DNA from: a virus
Reading direction: 5' to 3' (one strand)
IMG/VR virus record: IMGVR_UViG_3300009686_000237
Span: 1-22,297 of that record
Length of the DNA stretch: 22,297 bases
Shown here: piece by piece, positions 14,079 through 20,980 of the stretch
How positions within the stretch are numbered: the first letter of the stretch is position 1
Layout of the letters: the number at the start of each line of letters is the position of its first letter
Translations under genes and position numbers: made by a program
Notes under the pieces: model-generated
Database searches by the model: none
Told to the model about the DNA's origin: nothing
What the model saw: only the letters and a program-made list of their open reading frames with translations

Positions 14079-14306
14079 ATGAGGATGCATCCAAGACGTA
14101 GAGGTTCATATGATTTTAGTGCTAGATTAGCCTCTGTACTAGTAAATTCCTATACTAAAGAAAAAAAGAAACAACAAAGGATTAATTCACAGCAAAAAAT
14201 GTATAATTCAAATAATGAGAAAATAGATAATAAAGAAGGCAATATTGGTTGTATAATAATTGCATTTGTATTTATAGTATTTATTATAATTTGTGGTAAT
14301 ACATAA
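14079..14306 (+). CDS. Small tail-anchored membrane protein, 75 aa
   Basis: ATG 14079 has GGAGA (14066-14070) at about 8 bases; an earlier in-frame ATG at 14031 lies before that site. The product starts MRMHPRRRGSYDFSARLASV, strongly basic, continues Lys/Gln/Asn-rich, and ends with a hydrophobic segment (GCIIIAFVFIVFIIICGN, about residues 55-72) that should span the membrane with the N terminus in the cytoplasm. The family is not recognised. Tail-anchored small proteins are common in phage accessory regions (exclusion or lysis regulation), but nothing here decides the role. Confidence 0.65.
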   Translation: MRMHPRRRGSYDFSARLASVLVNSYTKEKKKQQRINSQQKMYNSNNEKIDNKEGNIGCIIIAFVFIVFIIICGNT

Positions 14307-14337
14307 TGTACTAATGAAAAAGAATAAATAATATCAA

Positions 14338-14353
14338 GCCTATAAAAATAGGC
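14338..14353. terminator. Short hairpin between converging genes
   Basis: GCCTAT (14338-14343) pairs with ATAGGC (14348-14353) over an AAAA loop. It lies after the plus-strand 75-aa gene and the end of the minus-strand 122-aa gene. No T-run follows on either strand, so termination strength is uncertain. The same six-base arms recur in the hairpin at 14380-14411. Confidence 0.4.
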
Positions 14354-14372
14354 ATTGACATATACAGTTTCA

Positions 14373-14741
14373 TTAAGACAATAGGCTTTTGCTGATTGGT
14401 GGAAGCCTATTATTATATATCATTAAAATACTAATCTTCTTGCACCAATACTTCTTCTTAGGTTCTTTGTACCTTGGATAAGTAGAAGTGGAATTATTTA
14501 CAGGTGAAGTAGAAGTAACAATTGGAGTTGGCTCTACATCATCAATTAATGGTTGGTAACATAGACCATATAATTCAAAAACTGAACATTCCACAATTTG
14601 AGGGACACCATAAACCATATATAATATAATATTACCATTGGTTTGATAATCAATAAGGTCAGCTTTTGTATCTTCTTTAAACTTTTCATAAGCCCATAAG
14701 TGAGCATTTTTGTTAGTTGACCACACTTTGTAGTAGTACAC
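14373..14741 (-). CDS. Minus-strand accessory protein of unknown function, 122 aa
   Basis: The only minus-strand gene within the phage right of the repressor. It starts with GTG (14741-14739) behind a strong GAGGTGAT on the minus strand, which also argues that the gene is real. The product begins YYYKVWSTNKNAHLWAYEKF after the initiator and carries a strand-rich domain (LIDYQTNGNIILYMVYGVPQ), a Thr/Ser/Pro-rich linker (residues about 88-102), and a basic end with a WC pair (KKKYWCKKISI). The C-terminal coding sequence includes a perfect 9-base-pair inverted repeat (14380-14411). It is divergent from the TIR gene with 129 bases between start codons. Family unknown; an accessory or toxin-partner role is only a possibility. 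Confidence 0.6.
   Translation of the reverse strand: MYYYKVWSTNKNAHLWAYEKFKEDTKADLIDYQTNGNIILYMVYGVPQIVECSVFELYGLCYQPLIDDVEPTPIVTSTSPVNNSTSTYPRYKEPKKKYWCKKISILMIYNNRLPPISKSLLS
14380..14411. repeat. Inverted repeat inside the end of the 122-aa gene
   Basis: AATAGGCTT (14380-14388) and AAGCCTATT (14403-14411) are exact complements with a 14-base loop. Arms share AAGCCTAT with the hairpin at 14338-14353, so four copies of the word exist in 76 bases. It could act as a terminator or a site; the T-run is missing. Confidence 0.5.
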
Positions 14742-14870
14742 TCAATCACCTCAGATATAGTATATATTGTAAAATATATGGAATACAATCATTTTGTGAA
14801 TATAAATTGCAATTTATTGCAGGATATACCATAACTTTGAAGAATATTATCTGTGAGGGGAAGTGTAAAT

Positions 14871-15950
14871 ATGAAAGTGTTTATTTCTTATGTTTCTGAA
14901 GATGCAGAGCAGGTACAAAAGATATCAGAATATCTAGGGTATTATGGTGTTGAAGTATGGATTGACAAAAACAATCTTGAAGTAGGAAAATTTTTCGGAA
15001 AGGATATTCATGAGGCTATAAAGTCAGTTAATTTTTTTATTGCTTGTTTTTCAAAGAATTATTGGAAAAGAAATAAAACATATATGAACGAAGAACTATT
15101 AACAGCAGTAGAAGAACTTAGAATACGACCATTGGAACGTTCTTGGTTTTTACCAATACTACTTTCAGATTGTAAAGTACCAAACATAAAAATTACACCA
15201 ACAGAAACATTAAATGATATTCATTATATAGCTTTATACAAAGATTTTGAATCAGGAATACAAAAACTTATATACACTATCTCACCAAAATTTATTTCAA
15301 AAAAAATTACTAAATTACTTTTAGATTTAATTTCAGAAGATGAAAATATTCATAGAATAGCACTAAAGCAAATGTGGGATTTACCTAAAATAACAGATAA
15401 AAAAATAATTAAGTCCTTAGTAGAAAAATATATCTCTGAGAAAACAGATAAAGAAACAGTTTCTTATATAAGTTATATACTAAGACAAAATAAAAATGAT
15501 GTAATACCTATGATAGTTAAACTCATTACTATAAATTATAAAAATGAGAATGTAAATAAAGTCACATTAAAAAAATTGTCTGAATTTTGTTATCCTTTAA
15601 GTATTAACGAAGCCATACCAAACTTTATTAATATATGTGATAAGAACAATATTTCATATGAGCCTCATTGTATAAACGTTCCGTCTTTTGCTTGGCATCT
15701 TTCAATTGATTCGTATATAAGGGTAAAAGATTTATTTATGAAAAGAAATGGTACAGTTTGGCATTCTGTATGGGGTAGTAAGTCTTTAAATTTCGATGAT
15801 GAAATACAAAAAATAAAATTATGTAGTGAATGTAACCAAAAGGAAGCAATTTGTATTGAATCTGAAAGTTATGCAGATTCTGGAGAATATGGTTATATTA
15901 ATAGATATGAATGTGCTAATTGTGAATATTCATGGACGGAAGAAGATTAA
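14871..15950 (+). CDS. TIR-domain protein with HEAT-like middle and zinc-ribbon end (candidate defence protein)
   Basis: A 359-aa protein. Residues 1-100 are a TIR domain: VFISYVSEDAEQVQ, GVEVWIDKNNLEVG, IKSVNFFIACFS, and MNEEL with E74/E75 as the candidate NAD-cleaving glutamate. Residues 150-250 are helical pairs resembling HEAT-like repeats (ISEDENIHRIALKQMWDLP). The end carries two CxxC pairs (C318/C321 and C348/C351), a zinc ribbon. Bacterial TIR proteins typically deplete NAD or make signal nucleotides on phage infection; here that is a family-based inference. ATG 14871 has GAGGGG 10 bases upstream. A weak promoter is possible at TTGCAA (14807) and CATAAC (14830). It is inside a prophage, divergent from the 122-aa gene and closed by the terminator at 16138, so it looks like an accessory 'moron'. 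Confidence 0.8.
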   Translation: MKVFISYVSEDAEQVQKISEYLGYYGVEVWIDKNNLEVGKFFGKDIHEAIKSVNFFIACFSKNYWKRNKTYMNEELLTAVEELRIRPLERSWFLPILLSDCKVPNIKITPTETLNDIHYIALYKDFESGIQKLIYTISPKFISKKITKLLLDLISEDENIHRIALKQMWDLPKITDKKIIKSLVEKYISEKTDKETVSYISYILRQNKNDVIPMIVKLITINYKNENVNKVTLKKLSEFCYPLSINEAIPNFINICDKNNISYEPHCINVPSFAWHLSIDSYIRVKDLFMKRNGTVWHSVWGSKSLNFDDEIQKIKLCSECNQKEAICIESESYADSGEYGYINRYECANCEYSWTEED

Positions 15951-15962
15951 GGTTACTACTAG

Positions 15963-16121
15963 TTTTTATATTTTTATGAAGAATTATTTGGACTAATTGA
16001 ATTTGAGGCTGTAGTAGAAGGTTTGTTATATATACTGAAAATGCATGAAAAATTAATAACCCAAACACAGGAACAAATTAATATTAATAAGTTACTTATA
16101 GATAAATATAATATAGATTAA
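15963..16121 (+). pseudogene. Headless reading frame, probable gene remnant
   Basis: A 52-codon frame after an in-frame stop (15960-15962) with no ATG, GTG or good TTG in its first part. It reads EELFGLIEFEAVVEGLLYI, LKMHEKLITQTQEQIN, then NKLLIDKYNID, a protein-like amphipathic helix pattern of high quality. It lies between the TIR stop and the terminator at 16138. It looks like the 3' end of a phage gene whose start was lost when the TIR cassette was placed here. Use of a non-standard start is the alternative. Confidence 0.5.
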
Positions 16122-16137
16122 ACTATTTTTATGACAG

Positions 16138-16164
16138 AGTCTGTAGACATACAGGCTTTTTTTT
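16138..16164 (+). terminator. Rho-independent terminator
   Basis: AGTCTGTA (16138-16145) pairs with TACAGGCT (16150-16157), one G-T pair included, over the loop GACA, and an eight-T run (16157-16164) follows. It closes the accessory segment. It also lies just 24 bases before the start codon of the late-region 40-aa gene, so that gene's promoter must be at or inside the terminator, or the terminator is read through. Confidence 0.85.
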
Positions 16165-16188
16165 GTTGCTTAATTTTAAGGAGTGAAT

Positions 16189-16311
16189 ATGGAGTTAGAT
16201 GCAAATGTGCAAGATTATATAGATAGTTCGCAGGGATTAACTGAAGGAGATATAGCATTGATATATATGTTTGAGAGATATATTTTTTTTTACAAAAGTC
16301 AAAGTCAATAA
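16189..16311 (+). CDS. 40-aa protein at the start of the packaging module
   Basis: AAGGAG (16178-16183) sits 5 bases before ATG 16189. The peptide starts MELDANVQDYIDSSQGLTEG and continues DIALIYMFERYIFFYKSQSQ, an acidic first half and an aromatic helix. It is too short for a confident family call; tiny genes immediately before the HNH-terminase cluster are frequent in such phages. It ends 15 bases before the HNH gene, whose ribosome binding site lies in that gap. Confidence 0.65.
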   Translation: MELDANVQDYIDSSQGLTEGDIALIYMFERYIFFYKSQSQ

Positions 16312-16326
16312 GTAGGTGATATATAA

Positions 16327-16737
16327 ATGTTTAAGAGTTGTCAGTATTGTGGGGGCATACATGAGACTACCTACGAGTGTCCTAGTAAGCCTAAGCGAAA
16401 GTACAAACAAAACAAATATAGTGAAGTAAATGGTGAGATTAAAAGGTTTAGAGGAAGTACTACATGGCAAAACAAGAGGGAAGATATTCAGCAGAGGGAC
16501 TTACATATGTGTCAAGTATGCATAAGGTTACTATATGATTGGTGTACTGTTCAATATAACTATGAGAATACATCTGTACATCACATTGATAAGTTATCAG
16601 ATGCATTCGATAAGAGGCTTAATAACTATAATCTTGTTACATTATGTCCATGTTGTCATACAGCAGCAGACCAAGACAAGATACCTATGAATATATTGTT
16701 AGACATAGCAAGACAACAGGAAGATAACGGAAAATAG
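16327..16737 (+). CDS. HNH endonuclease of the phage packaging module
   Basis: A 136-aa HNH nuclease. The core is CQVC (C62/C65), VHHI (H85/H86), RLNNYNLVTL (the N residue region) and CPCCH (C107/C110, H111), a zinc-bound beta-beta-alpha metal site. The N terminus adds a CQYC...C set (C5, C8, C18) that could hold a second zinc, then a basic Lys/Arg-rich linker. Proteins of this type sit beside the terminase in cos phages and assist the terminase in DNA cleavage; the role here is inferred from family and position. AGGTGAT lies upstream of ATG 16327. It is followed by the 186-base gap that may hold the packaging site. Confidence 0.9.
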   Translation: MFKSCQYCGGIHETTYECPSKPKRKYKQNKYSEVNGEIKRFRGSTTWQNKREDIQQRDLHMCQVCIRLLYDWCTVQYNYENTSVHHIDKLSDAFDKRLNNYNLVTLCPCCHTAADQDKIPMNILLDIARQQEDNGK

Positions 16738-16923
16738 TAATATTAAAATAAATGTTATTGATAAACGATAACAACGAATGTTCATTTTAGATACCCCCCA
16801 TTGTCGAAAAATGTAAAAACACACCTATCAACACCCACGTATCCACCATCACTGACACAAAAGTCCTATATAACATATTTTAACAGTTTAATATAAACAA
16901 TAAAGAAAGTGAGGTGAAAATAT
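16738..16923. other. Gap between HNH and small terminase: candidate cos/packaging site
   Basis: The region holds GTTAT...ATAAC type repeats near 16753-16773, then a C-rich island (ACCCCCC near 16791-16800, followed by CACACCTATCAACACCCACG around 16820-16840) standing out from AT-rich surroundings. In HNH-TerS-TerL phages of cos type the cohesive site commonly lies in this position. The GTGAGGTGA site for the small terminase is at its end. Function is inferred from location only. Confidence 0.4.
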
Positions 16924-17412
16924 ATGCCTAAAGGTTCAAATCCAGTAGATTTATTAACTGGTCATTTAACAAAGCAACAAATTGAAGAACGTCAAGCAGC
17001 TGAAGCAAAATTAAAAGGTGATGATACTTTAGTGTATATTCCACCTACTGAATTAAGCACTAAAAAAGAAAAAGAAATATATCAATTTTTGGTAGATGAG
17101 ATGAAGGCTTCGAAAATTTTAAACAACCTTGATATTCAACTAATAATACAAACAGTAGATTCAATTATGAATATGCGCGAAGCTAAAAAAGCAATTAGAA
17201 AATATGGACAAGTAATACAAAAAGCGGATGGAACATTATGTAAGAATCCTGCTGTCAATATATATAAAGAATATTCACAGATATATTATCAATGTGCAAT
17301 GCAGTTAGGATTATCACCATCAAGTAGAAGTAAGTTGGCTTTGGATTCAACAAAGAAAAAAGAAAATGATTCAGACCCTTTGCTTAAAGTTATAGGTGGT
17401 GGTAAAAAATGA
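16924..17412 (+). CDS. terS: Terminase small subunit, P27 family
   Basis: A 162-aa protein that recognises phage DNA for packaging and works with the large subunit. The P27-type signs are the basic start (MPKGSNPVDLLTGHLTKQQI), a central helical region (IIQTVDSIMNMREAKKAIRK), the phrase ADGTLCKNPAVNIYKEYSQI and the conserved GLSPSSRSKL near the C-terminal part. ATG 16924 has GAGGTGA at about 6 bases. It overlaps the large-subunit start by 4 bases (ATGA at 17409-17412), typical translational coupling. Length is normal for the family. Confidence 0.92.
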   Translation: MPKGSNPVDLLTGHLTKQQIEERQAAEAKLKGDDTLVYIPPTELSTKKEKEIYQFLVDEMKASKILNNLDIQLIIQTVDSIMNMREAKKAIRKYGQVIQKADGTLCKNPAVNIYKEYSQIYYQCAMQLGLSPSSRSKLALDSTKKKENDSDPLLKVIGGGKK

Positions 17413-19037
17413 TATTAGAAGATAAGGCATTACAGTATTGTAGAGATGTAATAGGTGGAACAGAACCTGCACCTATAGAAGTTAAAATACAATGTCAAAT
17501 AACATTAGATGATTTAGTAAAACAAAATGATGATGATTATCCATATTTCTTAGATATTGAAATGGTTGAAAAAGCTGAAGGTATATTAAAATTATTAAAT
17601 TTTGCCACAGGTATAAATGTAATAGGTACACCAGTAATTGATGGGCTTCATGGATTCCAAGCCTATTTTTTTTATAGTATTTTTGGATGGAAATATAAAT
17701 CAAATTCTGCTAAATATAAAAATAATTATATAACTTTATTTGTTCCGAGAAAAAATGCGAAGAGTTGGATGGCTGCTGTAACATTAATTATATTTATGAT
17801 TACTGAAGATGATTATTCGGAAATGTATTCGATTTGCCATTCTAAGGAACTTGCTGGAGAAATAAAAAAGGCAATGACACAAATTATTGAAGCTAGTCCT
17901 TTAATCAAAAAACATTTTAAAATTAGTACAACTTTGAGTGGACAAATATTATGTAAGTTAACTAATAGTTTTTATAAAGCTAGAGTTGCAGAGCCGAATA
18001 AAAACAATGCTGTAAGAAGTACATGTTTTATAGCTGATGAAATAGGAGCTTTTACGACAAAAGCCAATATACTTGCTATGAAATCGGGGCAGAAAAATGT
18101 AGTGAACGGCATACAGGTAAATTGTACTACAGCATATGCAGTAGATAAATCAATCATGATAGAAGAATTAGATTACATAAGAAAAGTTTTTAATAATGTC
18201 GTCAAAAATGAAAGAATGTTTGCACTACTTTATTATGCCACTGAAGAACACCTGTGGGATGATGAAGGTTTAGCAATGGCAAATCCTTTAAGAATTGAAG
18301 ATAATTATAATACTATCAGAGAAGAAAGACAGTCTGCATTAGATAAGCCATCTGAGAGAGAAGAATATTTAACTAAAGATATGAATCACTTCATGCCTAA
18401 AAACTCTGGTACATCTTATATAAATATTGATGATTTGCGTAAATGTAAAGTTGAAAGTTTTAGTTGGACAGGGCGTGATGTATATCTCGGTTTGGATTTA
18501 GCCCTTACGAATGACAATTGTTCATATTCTATGGCTACTTATATAGAAGAAAAAAATAAGTTTGAAAAAACTAACTACTATGAACATATAAAATCTGGTA
18601 AATGTTTTGATTGCGGTGATTCAACAGTAAATTATTTATTTATCGAACAAAAAATAATGGAAATTGAAGAGAAGCATGGTGTGCACGTTGTTTCTATTGG
18701 ATATGACAGGTCAAATTGTCTATCATCGGCTCAACATTTAGAATCTGAAGGTTATACATGTGTAATTGTACGTCAGCACAGTGATACATTGCATATGCCA
18801 ACTAAACTTTTAGAGGAATATATTTTATCTAAAAAGTTCCATTATACAGAAAATGAACTATTGGAAGAAAACTTTGCAAATGCAAAAGTAAGATTAGATG
18901 AAACATTAAGAAAATATGTGAGCAAAAAAGCAAGCGCAGGAAAAGTTGATATGGTTGTAAGTTTAATAATTGCTTTATATTTACTGCAATTAGAAAAGTT
19001 ATTAAATCAAAATAATTTTGTAGTACAAGTTATTTAA
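17409..19037 (+). CDS. terL: Terminase large subunit
   Basis: A 542-aa packaging motor. Residues 113-119 (PRKNAKS) are the variant Walker A of the Terminase_1 type and D210-E211 (FIADEIGAF) the Walker B with catalytic Glu. The nuclease half has the RNase H-like triad D363 (LGLDLAL), D433 (IGYDRSN) and D514 (GKVDMVV). The full length and intact motifs suggest a working ATPase and nuclease. ATG 17409 overlaps terS by 4 bases. Portal follows with a 21-base gap. It acts at the procapsid portal during DNA packaging. Confidence 0.95.
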   Translation: MILEDKALQYCRDVIGGTEPAPIEVKIQCQITLDDLVKQNDDDYPYFLDIEMVEKAEGILKLLNFATGINVIGTPVIDGLHGFQAYFFYSIFGWKYKSNSAKYKNNYITLFVPRKNAKSWMAAVTLIIFMITEDDYSEMYSICHSKELAGEIKKAMTQIIEASPLIKKHFKISTTLSGQILCKLTNSFYKARVAEPNKNNAVRSTCFIADEIGAFTTKANILAMKSGQKNVVNGIQVNCTTAYAVDKSIMIEELDYIRKVFNNVVKNERMFALLYYATEEHLWDDEGLAMANPLRIEDNYNTIREERQSALDKPSEREEYLTKDMNHFMPKNSGTSYINIDDLRKCKVESFSWTGRDVYLGLDLALTNDNCSYSMATYIEEKNKFEKTNYYEHIKSGKCFDCGDSTVNYLFIEQKIMEIEEKHGVHVVSIGYDRSNCLSSAQHLESEGYTCVIVRQHSDTLHMPTKLLEEYILSKKFHYTENELLEENFANAKVRLDETLRKYVSKKASAGKVDMVVSLIIALYLLQLEKLLNQNNFVVQVI

Positions 19038-19058
19038 CGAAAAGAGGTGAAAAGAAAT

Positions 19059-20297
19059 TTGGGATTAATTAAAAGTTACAAAGAATGGCGCGCATATGAA
19101 GAAAGAGCCGATATGCTAGAGGATTTAATATTACAAGCAACAGTTGGCTCAGATGTAGTAACAAAAAAGCAAGCATTAAATATTGCTAGTGTAGCAGGTT
19201 GTGTAAATGTTATTTCTAATACGATCGCTATGATTCCAATCAAATTATATTCTGAGGAAAATAGCAAAGTTACAGAAATAAAAACAGATAGAAGAATTAA
19301 GTTGTTGAATGATGAAACAGGTGACACACTTGATGCTTTTCAGTTAAAAAAAGCTTTTATTGAGGATTATTTATTAGAGGGTGGTGGATATGCCTATATA
19401 AATAAAGAACTCAATATGTTCAAAAGTATTAATTATGTAGATAAAACAAGTGTATCTGCACAGGTTAATTTTGACCCTATATTTAAAGACTATGATTTGC
19501 TTGTAAATGGGAAATTTTATAAACCATTCGAGTTTCTAAAAATACTCAGGAAAACTAAAAATGGAGCAGATGGTATTGGTATTGTTACTGAGAATAATGA
19601 TTTACTTGCTATAAGTTACTTGGCTTTAAAGTATGAAAAGATATTACAAAAGACGGGTGGAAATAAGAAGGGGTTCATACAGGCTAAGAGTAAAATAACT
19701 GGTGATGCATTAACAGCTTTAAAAACAGCATGGAAAAATTTATATGGTGATAACAGTGAAAATATAATTGTTCTAAATGATGGAGCTGAATTCAAGGAAG
19801 CACAAGCAACGTGCGTAGAAACTCAAATGAATGAGAATAAGCAAACTAATAGTGCTGAGATATGTAAAATATTTAATGTACCAAAAGGAATCCTTGATGG
19901 AAATGCAACTGATATTGAATATAACAATTTTATAAAAATCTGTATATTGCCTATTATTAAATCATTTGAAACAGCTTTAAATAAAGATTTCTTGTTAGAA
20001 ATTGAAAAAGATAAATATTATTTTGCTTTTGATATGAAACAATTAACAAAAGCAGATATTTTAAAGAGATTTCAAGCCTATGAAATTGCAATTAAAAACG
20101 GTTTTATGCAGTGGGATGAGATAAGGTTTGAGGAAGATTTAGAACCTTATGGATTAGACTTTATAAAATTAGGATTACAGGATGTTCTTTATAACATCAA
20201 AACAAAAGAAATCTACACTCCTAACACCGATAAAACCAGTAAAATGAATACTTCTTCTAGTCAAGATGTGAAGGGTGGTGATAAGATTGAAGATTGA
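19059..20297 (+). CDS. Portal protein, HK97 family
   Basis: A 412-aa portal protein that forms the ring for DNA entry into the capsid. Family signs are KKQALNIASVAGCVNVISNT near the start, IAMIPIKLYSEE, the GGGYAYINKE segment, LDAFQLKKAFIEDYLLEGG, and in the C-terminal half MNENKQTNSAEICKIFNVPK, the classic HK97-type phrase followed by ILDGNATDIEYNNF. TTG 19059 is preferred as the start because AGAGGTGA (19043-19050) lies 8 bases before it; the in-frame GTG 19047 sits inside this site. It overlaps the protease gene by 11 bases. Confidence 0.92.
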   Translation: MGLIKSYKEWRAYEERADMLEDLILQATVGSDVVTKKQALNIASVAGCVNVISNTIAMIPIKLYSEENSKVTEIKTDRRIKLLNDETGDTLDAFQLKKAFIEDYLLEGGGYAYINKELNMFKSINYVDKTSVSAQVNFDPIFKDYDLLVNGKFYKPFEFLKILRKTKNGADGIGIVTENNDLLAISYLALKYEKILQKTGGNKKGFIQAKSKITGDALTALKTAWKNLYGDNSENIIVLNDGAEFKEAQATCVETQMNENKQTNSAEICKIFNVPKGILDGNATDIEYNNFIKICILPIIKSFETALNKDFLLEIEKDKYYFAFDMKQLTKADILKRFQAYEIAIKNGFMQWDEIRFEEDLEPYGLDFIKLGLQDVLYNIKTKEIYTPNTDKTSKMNTSSSQDVKGGDKIED

Positions 20298-20919
20298 ACT
20301 AAGAAATGATTCTGTATTTATTTCGGGATATGTAAATGTGGTATCTAGGGATAGTCGTATATTATCAACTAACACTGGAAAATTTATTGAACAAGTTAAA
20401 CCTCTAACATTCCAGAGAGCTTTAGAAAAGACTGATAATGTAGATTTATTATTTAATCATAAGACTAATAGGCTACTAGGTGGAACTAAAAGTGGCAATA
20501 TGAAATTATGGGAAGATGCTATAGGATTACGTGCAGAATGTATAGTAACAGATTCAGAAGTAATTGAAAAAGCTAGAAACAAAGAATTAAGAGGATGGTC
20601 ATTTGCTTTTTCTGTATTGCCGAATGGGGATACATGGGAAGATGGTAAAGATAATATCAAAAGACGATATTTAGAAGATATAACTCTTCCTGAAGTTTCT
20701 ATATTATCTGTAACACCTGCTTACCTTGCTATGAGTCTTGAGAGCCGCGGTGACGAAAATACATTAACTGAATATCGTTACATTGATGAAGATATTGAAC
20801 TTGTAGATAATACAACAGTTAAAGATGATGAAGACGAAAAAAGAGAATTACCACCAATTGATTATTCAATAGTACAGCAAGAAATTGAGCTATTAAAGCT
20901 CAAACAGATTGGACACTAG
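20287..20919 (+). CDS. Prohead maturation protease, HK97/S78 family
   Basis: A 210-aa serine protease that processes the capsid precursor. Seen motifs are GYVNVVSRDSR, VKPLTFQRAL, LLFNHKTNRLLG with candidate catalytic H58, RGWSFAF with candidate S105, and the strand LPEVSILSVTPAY that closes the active site in this family. The start is set at TTG 20287, 7 bases after a GGTGGTGAT-like site (20275-20282), because the in-frame GTG 20275 and 20278 lie inside that site; the alternative GTG start would add four residues. It overlaps the portal stop and its own stop lies in the terminator at 20912. Confidence 0.9.
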   Translation: MKIELRNDSVFISGYVNVVSRDSRILSTNTGKFIEQVKPLTFQRALEKTDNVDLLFNHKTNRLLGGTKSGNMKLWEDAIGLRAECIVTDSEVIEKARNKELRGWSFAFSVLPNGDTWEDGKDNIKRRYLEDITLPEVSILSVTPAYLAMSLESRGDENTLTEYRYIDEDIELVDNTTVKDDEDEKRELPPIDYSIVQQEIELLKLKQIGH

Positions 20920-20934
20920 AAGGTGTCTTTTTTT
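20912..20934 (+). terminator. Rho-independent terminator inside the head operon
   Basis: GACAC (20912-20916) pairs with GTGTC (20923-20927), with a further T-G pair, and T20928-T20934 follows. The protease stop codon (20917-20919) is in the loop side. It stands between protease and major capsid genes, 46 bases before the capsid ATG, so it would reduce capsid transcription unless bypassed or unless the capsid has its own promoter. Confidence 0.75.
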
Positions 20935-20980
20935 ATACTCAAAATTAAAAAATATAAATTACGAAAGGTTAGGTATTTAA

